DNA of 64,000 bases. Source: Monocercomonoides exilis (lineage: Eukaryota; Preaxostyla; Oxymonadida; Polymastigidae). Below, piece by piece: positions 13,112 to 23,613 of the stretch; position 1 is the first letter of the stretch; each line of letters opens with the position of its first letter. Where the stretch lies: positions 625,001-689,000 of the forward strand of contig LSRY02000007.1 in assembly GCA_001643675.2 (NCBI GenBank), in the 5' to 3' direction. The translations under genes and the position numbers were made by a program. The notes below the pieces were generated by a model. It saw only the letters and a program-made list of their open reading frames with translations. It did not search any database and was not told the origin of the DNA.

Positions 13112-13710
13112 AGATTACCCTCCGACGAAGACTTGGGAAGTGTAATTGTGAATGAGCTGCATTTTGCGAGAGAGGCAGCAAGAGAGATTGAAGAGTTGTC
13201 CAAATGTATTGATTGGAGAAAAGAAGGAGAGGAAATAGGAAAAAAAAATTGAATGAAGCTATAATTATCAGGAAATGGCTTCAAAAAGTGAATTCATATT
13301 TTTTCTGTTGCAAACAATGGAATGGAGAATTTGTTGAACTTATCTTCAGCGTTGAAAGAGTTTTTCAAGCAGCAAAAGATAATTATGGTGAAATTAACAT
13401 ATGATGCATTGACTTTTTCAAATCAACAGTTCATTATAGTTTTGTGAAAGTTGATGAATTGCTAAAAAGCAGAGCTGTTGATACCATTTTGGAGGAGATT
13501 CATCGACAAACAATGGATAAAGAAATGATTAATCGAGACTTGTCATTTTTTCTGAATTTTTCAGAAAAATTGAAAAAAGAGAAGAAAGATAAAAGTGTCG
13601 AAGCGGAACTGAAAAAGGCGCATAGACAAATTTATGATAAGCTGGAAGAAGAAGGATACGAAAACATCATCTTTGATAAATATTTTTTGAAGACTGTTCT
13701 TATCTTTTGA
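13112..13710 (+). other. Coding-like exons, unidentified
   Basis: After a TATGCAG acceptor-like site, an open stretch (LPSDEDLGSVIVNELHFARE) looks like real protein and runs into an A8 run at 13242-13249. One more A would keep the frame open through LNEAIIIRKWLQK. A second open stretch, 13444-13710, is Lys/Glu-rich and coiled-coil-like (EELKKAHRQIYDKLEEEGYE-type). I could not connect the two parts with consistent splice phases. This may be a diverged gene, a gene with an assembly indel, or a remnant. No function is assigned. Confidence 0.3.
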
Positions 13711-14024
13711 GAATTCCCCCTGATTATTTCATTCATTTGTTGCAAAATAAAAAAATAAAAAAAATAAAATTAAAAATAAAATAAAATAAAAACAGAATCA
13801 AAAGCAAAAATAACAAAATGAATGTTGATTCGAAATAAATTTTCTTTTTATCAAAATGTCAGCATATACTCAAATTGAAAGATATTGACATAAATCACTT
13901 TTGTCGAATTGGAGTTGTTAGTTTGGATAGAAAAACCATTAAAACAGTTTTTAATTCACAACTATTTATTATTGTTGGAATTTTGAAATTACGAAGTTAT
14001 TGTTTCATATAATCATACGATGCA

Positions 14025-14869
14025 ATGAGCACTGCACTTAATCAAAATGGAAAACTCATTGTTTCTGGTTTGACAATTTTTTTATAGAATTATTAAAGAA
14101 GTGAATTTATGAATTAGGCCGAACAAAATGGTGGATGCCTGTTATTTTATTCCCCTGTGCAATTGGATTAATGATTGCATTTGTAGTATTGTTCTCCGTT
14201 CAAAAGAGTTCAATGTCATTTGTTTGATATTTATTAAAAATTAACTAATTATCATCACTTTTAACAATTTTCAGATTCTGTTAGCTGTTTCTTTAATGTT
14301 TCTTCTGTTGAATGTATGCATTTTCAAAATTTATTTGTCTTTAACCTTTTATTTTTAAGTTTTATTACGCAAGCGATGCAAAAGAATATCGAATAACAGC
14401 CAATTGGTCAGAACAGACAATTGCCATCCAAAATTTTCCAAGCCCTTTTCAATACATTTTTTGCTGCTGTTGCTGCGAAAATCCTCGAAATATTGAATTT
14501 GATTTGAATAAAATTGCTTCTTTCGGAATAAGACGAAATTGCTCAAACAAAATTGGATTATTTTTTGAATTATCGAATTCATATGAGATATCTCTTCCTA
14601 TTTGTTTTTTGATCTCCGAAATAAGTCCTTTGAATAATCATTTGCAAAACATTCTTGTTCAGCAAAGGAGCATTTCACAGCCATTTCTTAATCAAAATGA
14701 ACCGGAAAGAGAGCTATATTCCTATCAACCCGAAACAACAATTGATAATTCTTTCAACGCTCCTTTAACAGTCACTTCAAACGAACAGCGTTTCATTACT
14801 CCTCCTAATTCCTTACCAAGTTCACAGATTTCTGAAGATGTTAGGCATTCTTCTATTGACATTTCATAG
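14025..14869 (+). CDS. Small membrane protein with two hydrophobic segments, unknown family
   Basis: Four exons (14025-14067, 14118-14221, 14275-14313, 14360-14869) join in phase to give about 231 residues. The donors are GTTTGA, GTTTGA and GTATGC; all acceptors are AG. The start ATG begins MSTALNQNGKLIVSG. Residues about 20-36 and 50-63 form hydrophobic segments (WWMPVILFPCAIGLMIAFVV and ILLAVSLMFLLLN) separated by a short loop. A CCCCC cysteine cluster (IFCCCCCENP) follows, a possible palmitoylation site. The C-terminal third is polar and Ser/Pro/Gln-rich, so probably disordered and cytosolic. I recognise no family. Four consistent exons and the hydrophobic layout make it a credible gene. 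Confidence 0.6.
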
Positions 14870-15563
14870 TTAAAGATTGTTATCGCAAACAAATGAATGG
14901 ATCCTTGAAATAATGCTTTAAATATTGTTATATTATATTGATATTTGAAGATTTGAAAGTAATTTTTATTGTGTTAAGATTTCACACATTGTTTAAGAAT
15001 TAGCGTATTTTTTGTTAGAAATAAATTATTATTTGTTTGAGAATATTATTGAAATTTTTGTTTTAATGAGATTCATTATTCTTCAAGATTTTTTTCTGAT
15101 TGTCTTTTCTGAATAATTTGTAAATGATATTTTGCATTGTTTCATTCTTTAGATAAGGTTGACATTTTGAGATTTTCATAAAAAGTTTTTTTTTAGCTTT
15201 TGCTTCTTTTATTTTGAGATTCACATTCGTGAATTTAAATAGTATTTCTTTTTCTTTTTTTCCTTTCCTTTTCCTTTCCTTTCCTTTCCTTTCCTTCTTT
15301 TTTTGTGTGTGCTTTATGATTTTAAAATCATCATTTCGAACATTTATTGAAAAAGAACATCAGAAAAATTTTCTTTTCAAATTTATCTCAAAGAATGCAC
15401 TCTTGAAAACGATTGAAACAGAAAAAATTTGAATTGTTAACTTAATTTTTACTATTATATTTATCATCTTGATTAACTGAAACAAATTACCCAAAACAAA
15501 ATAATTATTAGTCATTGGAGGAATATAAACTCAAAATATTGTCAAATTCTTCGTGTAGTTCAG
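14870..15563. other. Intergenic region with pyrimidine microsatellite
   Basis: No gene is supported. A CCTTT-type tandem tract (about 15256-15298) lies in the middle. A 72-codon ORF at 15214-15432 overlaps the tract and looks like chance. The promoter of the kinase gene should lie in the last few hundred bases. Confidence 0.4.
15256..15298. repeat. (CCTTT)n microsatellite
   Basis: Tandem TTTCC/CCTTT units lie within a longer pyrimidine tract upstream of the STE11-like kinase gene. No coding role is apparent. Confidence 0.8.
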
Positions 15564-17158
15564 ATGTCAACTCATCTTGAAGTTGACGGAGATTTTGGCA
15601 AATTATTTTTTTCGACCCCAACTGCGTTTTCATCTGTGGTAATCACTGATCCAGATTTACCACCACCATCAACAATGACAGTTGGGGAAGAGGAAGAGGA
15701 AGGAGTTCTTGACACTTCAAGCTACCATGTTGATAAGTTGAAAGTTTCTTCTTTTCCTTCTACACCACATAATACTCTTTCAACTGCTTCTTCGTCAATG
15801 ATTTCTCACTCAAAATCTCAACAAAAAGCACCTCCTAATGCTTTGCAACAAAAAGCTCAATCTTCTTCAATGTCACAATCAGCACATCTTCAAACTTCTC
15901 CGCAAGCAGACATTGTTCCTGCTGCGACAGGTGAACCTTTGGAGCAATCTCAAGATCAGTTTGCAATTAGAAAAAATTTGAAATTTCTTTTTTATTTCAA
16001 AATACAATTTTGAAACTTGCGCAAAAAAGATTATATTTAAAGCGAGGGGATATTATTGGCAGAGGATCGTTTGGTACAGTATATAAGTGCTTGGATTTAA
16101 AAACGGGTAAACTTTTAGCTGATAAAGAATATATTTTTGAAAGCAGTGGACTTGAACAACAGGTTTGCAAAATTAATATTAACATACTATACGTCAATTT
16201 GTTTTTCATTTGTTTTTCTTATTTTTTAAAACAATGTTAATTTTCAAAATTTTTATTCAACCTCTCAAATTCTTTCGAAACCTTTTTTTGCAATATTTTT
16301 CATCAATTTCAACTCCAATTCTAAATAATATCAAGATTGCGAATGCGGAACGAGAAATTTTAATTATGCAGCATCTTGTGCATCCAAACGTTGTTCAATA
16401 TATGGGGTGCCAGAGAAATGGAAACATTTTGGATGTTTTCCAAGAATTTGTTACTGGCGGCTCAATTGCTCGACTTTTATCAACTTTTGGTACATTTCCA
16501 GAGCCTCTGGTGCAAGTGTACACAAAGCAAATCACTGAAGGCTTGGCTTACTTGCACGACCACAAGATTGTACATCGTGATATCAAGTCGGCTAATTGTC
16601 TGGTGACTGGCGAGGGTGTTATAAAGCTTGCTGATTTTGGCTGTTCAAAGACGATTGAAACAGTCATGTCTTATGGACAAGGATGCGCAACGCTTTGCGG
16701 AACGCCATAGTTTGTTATTATTCTGAAAGAATAAAATTGAAAACTTATTGATTTTTGCATATATTTTTTTTTGAAAATGTTTTCATTTTGTTGTTTCAAT
16801 TCTTTTATCATCATCTGATGTCAGTTACATGGCGCCTGAAGTTATTCGCCAGCAGCGGAATGTTGGGAGGCGTAGTGACATTTGGTCTTTGGGCTGTACA
16901 GTTATTGAAATGTTGACAGGGAAGCCTCCTTATTCAGACATCAAGAATGCGACTGCGTGTATATTTAAGATTGCATCATCTTCAGAAACACCGCCTATTC
17001 CGAAGTTTGCGTCTCCGGAGTTGACTGATTTCCTGAAGAGATGCTTTGTCAGGGATCCAGTGAAGAGAGCAACTTCAAGGGAATTATTGAGGCATCCATT
17101 TTTGAGGAGAGAATATGATGAAGATTGGTACACTATGGAGAATGAAGAGGAAACATAA
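15564..17158 (+). CDS. STE11/MAP3K-type serine/threonine protein kinase
   Basis: Four exons (15564-15958, 16030-16162, 16336-16709, 16825-17158) rejoin in phase to about 411 residues. Residues 1-131 are Ser/Gln/Pro-rich and probably disordered. The kinase domain begins GDIIGRGSFGTVYK (glycine loop near residue 142). It has the Lys of LADKE near 164, HRDIKSAN near 256 and ADFG near 275. GTPYYMAPE is restored by splicing across the third intron, and SDIWSLGCTVIEM follows. All catalytic residues are present, so it should be active. GGSIARLL after the hinge and the VHPNVVQYMG style match MAP3K/STE11 kinases. The domain ends at the C-terminus with HPFLRR and a short acidic tail. All three donors are GTTTG-type. 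An in-frame TAG at the exon 3 border is removed by splicing. Confidence 0.88.
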
Positions 17159-17791
17159 AAGATTTTTTTTTTTTTACAAATAATTTGATTATCTTTTTAT
17201 AAATAACCTTAAATGAGAGTAATTATTTTTGTTTCTACATTTTTGAGTTTTTTGTGAAATGAACTCACCCATCACGTTGCTGTTACTTTTTGCATACAGT
17301 TGCACGCACACATATTTATTTACACACAACACCTTCGTACCTTACAATCTTGTGTCATCTTTTAGAGACATAGCTTCCATTTGGTATTGTTTTATTTTCA
17401 AGCGCAATGTCTTATTTTATTTTTCGTTTCTTTTAACATTCAACTTCATTCAATTCATTGTGAATGAAAACATTGAAGTTAATGCTTCCTGTCGAGATTG
17501 AATAAATAAAAAAGCATTTCGTTCTTCTTTTCTTGTTTTTTTTTTTTTTTTTTTGAAATGAAGTGTCATTCATTTTCACTGATGTGAGAGAGAAAGGTGC
17601 GTGCGATTATGAAGTGGATTTGAATTTTACAATTATTTTGATTTTTCAAATTTGCTTCGAGTTTTGTTTTTATAGAGTTGAACAATGCTGTATGAAATCA
17701 CCAAAACAAAGCAGACTCCAACAATGCCTGTACAAACATAGCTAAAAAAATATTTTAAGTAAAAAATGCTCAAAAATATAAACTATGCAAT
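17159..17791. other. Intergenic, no supported gene
   Basis: This is AT-rich, with a T run near 17536-17553. Two small ORFs (17259-17501, 17563-17745) have no recognisable content. It separates the rightward kinase gene from leftward exons. Confidence 0.4.
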
Positions 17792-18209
17792 TCATTCACA
17801 CGCGATGATTTGATCAATTTGTCTTGGTTCATTCGTAAGTTCATTGCAAATTTCAGTATTAAATAATCGAAGATCATCAACCGTTGGATTTCCAATTTTC
17901 GATTCTGTTACTTTTCTTTCAAAAACATTTTTGTAAAATGAGCAAAGTTCTGAGCTATTTTTTGGGTTTTTATTTCCTGCCACAAAAATTTTCAAGAAAA
18001 AGGAATATCATAAATAGCTTTAAACCTTCATATTGAAAATTCACGAGAGTTTGACAATCACCATCCAAATAATTTTTAATATTTTCAAAAGAGGAAAACG
18101 CGGGATTTTCTTTGTTCAGCTTATCTGATAAGTCTGTTCAAAATTTTCAAAAAGCAATGAAAAGCATTTACCAAGCAAAATAACTTTATAGAAACATAGT
18201 TGTATCTGG
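17792..18209 (-). CDS. Partial multi-exon gene, unidentified
   Basis: On the minus strand, segments 18209-18172, 18133-18026 and 17976-17792 join with matching phases and GT/AG borders. They read YKVILLDLSDKLNKENP, then FENIKNYLDGDCQTLVNF, then SELCSFYKNVFERKV and a TAA stop. The composition looks like a folded soluble protein. I do not recognise the family, and the 5' exons upstream of 18209 were not found. It may be real or a fragment. Confidence 0.35.
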
Positions 18210-18800
18210 CTGCATTCCCAAAATATATTGACATACGCAGAACAAAGTTTTAGATGAATTGCAAGAAGAAAAAATAAACTCATGGATATAATAAGAAAAA
18301 TTGATGGTTGATCTGATCAAAGAAAGTGAGGTTTTTCAAAAATATTAAAGTTGAAGTTTTCATAACTTAAATGTTCGTCTTATGTAAATTGTAACATATT
18401 CTTTTCAATACTTACTCTCAATTTATATTAAGGACAAAAGATTAAAGCAAGTTAATATGTGATGAAATATGGAAGACAACCATGTAAGAAAGAAGAAAAA
18501 ATTAGGAAAATGATTTAGAAACATAAAAAAAACTGTTGAAAAAGATTTGAGAAGATTGCATGGAAGACGTGGAAGAAGAAAAGATTGGTTCAATTTAATA
18601 ATAAAAATTAATGTAGAAAAAAAAAGAAAGAACGATAAGGTTGCATTTATGAGGGATGAAGGAAAATCAACATTGAAAAACAGAAGCGATGAGATGAACA
18701 ACTGTGCGATTAAAAACGTTTACAGTTTTATTTACATTTTGCTTCATTTTATCATTAACAAAAGATCTTAAGCAAAACACTAAGATACAAGAGAAAAATC
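18210..18800. other. Intergenic, no supported gene
   Basis: Short ORFs on both strands here are Lys- or Phe-rich and look like composition artefacts of A/T-rich DNA. The segment contains the 3' flank of the maspardin gene and possibly missing 5' exons of the gene at 17792. Confidence 0.35.
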
Positions 18801-20628
18801 TTACAAGCCATCATCGTCATCATCATCAAAGAATCCTGAAGCTCTTGGTTTCTGTGCAGGCGCCGGCTCGCTCTTCTTTTTGAACATCGGAGCCTCGTCA
18901 TCGTCGTCATCATCGCTTCCGCTGCTTGAAAGGGAAGAAGAGGACGTAGATGCAGAAGTCGATGAGGAATATGAGGTCGACGATGTGTTGTCGCTGGCGA
19001 TGGAGGATGAATACGAGCCAGAAGACACATCAGAACTTCTTCCGTCGTCGTCATCGTCGTCGTCCTTGTACTTCGCAGCCTTTGCAGCTCCGGCGGTGGC
19101 TTTCCCACTCACAGCGCTGGTTCCGGCTGACACTTCTGTTTTCTCATCTTCATTGTCATCATCATCATCGTCATCGTCATCTAATGGAGTCTTTCCTTTC
19201 TTCTTTGAAGAAGAAGGCGATGATGAATAGCCCAACGAATCGTCATCTTCATCATCTTCATTTCTTTTTGCCGGGGCTTTCTTCTTCTTTGGTGCAGGTC
19301 TTTCTTCCTCCTCTTCCTCTTCATCGTCGTCATCATCTCTTCCTGATGTTGGCACTGAAAGAACTGATTTCCCGAATCTCTTGCCATCTCTGTCATGGCT
19401 AAACGCAGCAGAAGACGAATCCAGCGAGATAGCCGGCAGAAGCGAAGGATCCAGACGACGCATGTGCACTGTGATGTACAGGCACACTTCATCTGCCACA
19501 GAAATGTACGGAAAATCTCCTCCTTTCTTCAGCGGCACCAAAGTGGCAGTTGGGAAGAATGAGGCGCAAGTACCCTTCACACGCTCGTTGAGGGATGAGA
19601 AGTCATCTGTCTCCATAATTGTCAGTGTTTTTGAGTCAATCTTCTTTTTGTCGATGTATGCTTCAGTGCACATCAACGATAATGAAGAGAACAATTCCTC
19701 TTGTGTAAGACTCTCCATTTGCTTTTTGAAGAAATCCACAGATGCCAAATTCTTTGTTGCTGCAGCAGGTTGCGTCTGAAGACTCTGCGTCAGATAGTTT
19801 CTCAGCACAAATGCTGGTGCAAATTCAAATTTGACGGTTGGTTGCTGCAATGCGATATTTGCAGCATAAGAGTTTATTAAGATGGTCGAAATAACTCTTT
19901 TTTGATGAATACGTGTAAACAGCAACACCAAAAATCCTCCAAGGCCTGACCCAAGTAAATGAACCTGTTAAACCAAATTTATTTAAAAATGTCAAAAAAA
20001 AGAGTATGTTTTAGAATTGCAATTTGTAAAAAATTTAATACTTATTATTTTTTATAAATATTATTTGAAATCAAACCCTTTTCAATTTGATATGATCAAG
20101 AAATGCTGCAAATGATTCAATCCATTCATCATGATCAATTATAGGAGGATTTTGAACCTTAAATAAGCAAGTAATAAGATAAATAAAATTAAAATTATCA
20201 GAGAATTCAGATTTGGCTCTTCATGATAAGCAAATGATCACACTGCAATTATTCTTATTCCTCTTTCCGGAAGCTCATTCATTAATTTGAAATAACCTTC
20301 GGCTGTTCCAGCAGCTGGAGGCAACATAACAATTGGTGCTTTCGACTCATCACCGCAATCATAGAATTTCCATGTTTTTGGATTTGTAATTCCGACAGTT
20401 GCCTTAAAATTGACACGCAAAGCGTTTCATTTTTACATGTTGTTTGAAATGTTGAAATTTAAAGTTGGAAGAGTCAATGTCAAATAGAAATTCACATTTT
20501 TTTCATAAATAATTCAAGCATCCAAAACAAACCCTTTGAAGTGGAACATTTCCTCTAAATTTTGTAAATGCCTCGGTGTTGGCCAGCATATCTGGCGTTG
20601 GGGGTGCCTTTTTCTTAAACCAATTCAT
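18801..20628 (-). CDS. SPG21: Maspardin (SPG21) homologue with long acidic C-terminal tail
   Basis: Four exons (20628-20533, 20402-20244, 20157-20077, 19964-18801) join in phase to about 499 residues. Residues 1-300 align with maspardin, an alpha/beta-hydrolase-fold protein of endosomal/trans-Golgi membranes. WKFYDCG leads to PPAAGTAEGYF, then FLDHIKLKRVHLLG, and KKGGDFPYISVADEVCLYI near the end of the fold. The nucleophile elbow reads GSGLGG (residues 117-122) where GxSxG is expected, so the Ser position is Gly; this copy may be non-catalytic. Human maspardin is about 308 residues. Here about 200 extra residues follow, alternating Asp/Glu runs, Lys clusters and poly-Ser and ending FFDDDDDDGL. 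Two donors are GTTTG-type and the third is GTGTG. The homology call is strong; the function of the tail is unknown. Confidence 0.85.
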
Positions 20629-21351
20629 GACGATCAAATATGATCACTCTAACCCTATTTTAAAACAATAATGATCAAATCAAAAAATTTTTCACAGAAA
20701 ATTTGAATATTCATTAATGATATTTATTGTCAATAATAATGTGTCGAATTGAGTTTCATTAAATTTGTATGAAATAAAACAGAGCTGAAATGCAGTTGTG
20801 ACTCTCGAATTAAAAAAATTATAAACATTGTATTCATTAATGTAACATGAAGTTCAGCAAGAGATCAAATAAAACAAAAAGCATTTAAAATTTCAAAGTC
20901 AAGGCAGCAGGAATAAGACGAGAATGAGATGAATAAGCAGAGACTTGCTTGAGTTGAGTAGACGAGTAAAAAACTGTTGAAAATGTTTACAGGATTTCGA
21001 TTTCTATCCTTTGAAATGAATGATACAAGTAAGAAAACGATAAAGCTCAATTAATATCAAAAGCGCTGCTTCGAAACAAAAAGCTCGAAAAAAACACTGT
21101 CTCAGAAGAGAGATTCAGCTGAAGTGATTAAGAAAAATGTAGAAATTCTCTCGAAGAAAACAAAAATTTTTTTACAAAAAATAGACGAATTTGTATGTTT
21201 CTCTGTAAAGATTTGTTTTATTTTTTCAACAAACAAAAGAATATCCGAATTTTCTTCCTCCTTTTCGTGAGTAAGTGAGTGTGTGTGTATGTGAAGAACT
21301 CATAATACAACATTGGAGAACAACTTCCTCATTTGTAAACTGCAGACTTCC
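20629..21351. other. Intergenic between the maspardin 5' end and the transporter 3' end
   Basis: Both flanking genes are leftward, so this holds the maspardin promoter and the transporter's 3' UTR. A short (GTGT)n stretch lies near 21280. No gene is supported. Confidence 0.4.
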
Positions 21352-23032
21352 TCACAGCAGATCAATGATGAATCTGATGATGCCATAGACCAAAGCAAAT
21401 GCCCCATACAAAATAGCAAAGATGGCAAAGATGTTGTGCGACCACCAGCCAGAATAAGGCGTGCGCCACTCTTCTTTGCACACTCGCTTTGAGTACATGT
21501 GAAAGACAGCTGGAATGAAGATAACCAGAAAGATGGCTGAAAGCCCACAAAACTTCACAATAATCCCCAGCGACGGCATAATCAGCCCCAGCACGAACGG
21601 CGGCACAGTCACAATATAGCGGAACAGCAAAGGCCCAAACCGTCCGCATTTTACTTGAAGCGATTTGGGAAGGGCCGAATAGAACGAATAGCCGATGCTT
21701 CCCGCAACAAGAGGATAAGTGGAGATCATATTCAGCATCGGGAACAGCATCACCCCAAACTTGACAATTTGAGAAATCCAGTTCGTCTCTACAGGCTGCA
21801 CACCGTGGAGCGCAGCATCGTCAGAAGTGAGAGGCGTGAACCCTCTTCTCCCGTAGCGCGCCCAGTTCAGAATCACATACTGAAGCACGTCGCCTCCAAG
21901 CGCCATTGGCAAGAGGACAGCCAACGCGATGTATATGACAGCTGACGAGGTGATCGCGAGAACTGTTGCCTTTGCTGCAGCTTTCTTTCCACGCTTCATT
22001 GGAGTCAAAATGTTTGGCAAGTTGTATGAGCAGGTGAACGCAAACGACACTGAAGAGAAAAGACCCGGAAAGCCAGACATTTCCACTGAATACCATTTTG
22101 GATGCAAATGTGGATCGGACAAAGTGGATTCTGGTGGATTGAGCCATGGCGATCCGTTGTAAACAAGAGAGACAATACAAGACACGAAAATGAGACCAAA
22201 TGCCACAAAACGATAGATTGTGAAGAACGTTTGTATGAATGCCATTTTCCCCATGTCAAACAACTCCAGTATCAAAACGATGACTGCAAGCACTATTGTT
22301 GAAATGCAATATGAAAAGAAGCATAAAGAAGATGGGTTCAGTTCGATAATGCAATCTTCTGGATCTTGAACAATATATTTCATGATTAGATTTGCAGAAG
22401 TTGAAGAAAACATGGAAACATATGCCCATAAAGAACCAACTGCGTAGAATAGGAACACAATATGGCAAAACCATTCTCCAACTTTTCCTGAGAATATTTT
22501 TGAAGATTCTGAGTATTCAATTTGGCGAAATGTAAACTGGTTTAAATCTGAAGTGTGCCTAATTCCATATTTTCTAGCTGTATCAAGGCCTCTAGCTCTT
22601 GCAACATTTTCAAGAACCTTGATGATGGATAAATTATTTCAAAAAAAAAAAGATGCAAACCCAGATTGCACAAAGAATTGCAAAAACAGCAGATATCAAA
22701 GTTAATCCAATAGATAATGGTAGACCAGAATGATAAAACGTGTATGGGACAGCTAAAGTTCACGGAAAACAATTTTTCATTTCAGAAAAAAATTATTTCA
22801 TTGTTTTTTCAAACCAAAAAATCCAGTTCCAACAATCACATTAATAACAACTCCGAATGCACCACATGAGCCCATTTCTTAATTTTATTTATTCAAAAGA
22901 AAAATACAAAATATTAAAAAATGAAAGCAAATAAAAACCTGTTTTTCCATTTGACTGCTCGTCTTCAAACCCAGAATCAGGGCTTATTAGTGACATACTA
23001 ACATCATATGGATCTTCGTGAAGAGGGGGCAT
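21352..23032 (-). CDS. TMEM104-like amino-acid/auxin-permease family membrane transporter
   Basis: Four exons (23032-22939, 22877-22815, 22752-22661, 22617-21352) give about 504 residues, close to the usual length of TMEM104 (about 496). The N-terminus is acidic and cytosolic. The first membrane segment carries VINVIVGTGFFAVPYTFYHSG, restored by splicing, which is the unwound-helix Gly motif of the AAAP/SLC36-38 superfamily. About ten further hydrophobic spans follow, including SFAFTCSYNLPNILTPM and MISTYPLVAGSIGYSFYSA. The C-terminus is a hydrophobic span ending FIIDLL. Transport of amino acids across an internal or plasma membrane is inferred from the superfamily; the substrate is unknown. 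The introns are short (61, 62 and 43 bp). The 43-bp intron sets a useful lower size for this genome. Confidence 0.8.
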
Positions 23033-23613
23033 AATTGTTAACCTCCAGCTTCTACAGAAAAGGTTATTAACTTGATCTCATATATATTATTATTTAAATT
23101 TTCTGACTGTATAAAAACAATAAATAAAGAATTCCATATTAAAATTAAAAACTCCTTATATTTCAATAACAAAACTTAGTAACAAAACGAGCAAATAGAA
23201 AACTTAAAACAAACAAATTAACAAAAAAGAGAGCGAGCAAAAGCTAAAACATAATTTTTCAAAAAAACCATTGTATAAACATTTGATCCCCTCTTATGAT
23301 TTAATAAACACTAAACAAAAAAGCAACAGTAATGTTTGTAACAAAAAAATAGTACTTTAAATTCAACGGAAATGCAAACTAAATAAATACAAATTCTTGA
23401 AGAAAAACAAGTTAATAAACATACCTCAACGTTTATGCGGTGTAAGAAATGAAAAAAAATATACAGAAAAATGAAAGACAAATAGAAAGAAAGAAATAGA
23501 AAGAAAGAAAATGGAAAAAGAAAAAGAAAGAAATTTCATTAAAAAAAAATAATGATAATAATGATAATAATAATAATAATTAGAAAAGCATTAGAACTCC
23601 CACGTCAATCACG
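23033..23613. other. Intergenic, A-rich with GAAA-type microsatellite
   Basis: Lies upstream of the transporter start and downstream of the RRM gene stop. A GAAA/GAAAT tandem tract occupies about 23468-23545, followed by (TAA/GATAAT) repeats. No gene is supported. Confidence 0.5.

Noticed and set aside
16210-16335. Kinase exon beginning at 16210
   Set aside because: That frame upstream of 16336 is intron. The protein continues from 16162 to 16336 in standard kinase order.
18880-19402. Long plus-strand ORFs rich in Ser/Glu or His/Arg opposite the maspardin tail
   Set aside because: They are antisense shadows of Asp/Ser codon runs in the real minus-strand gene.
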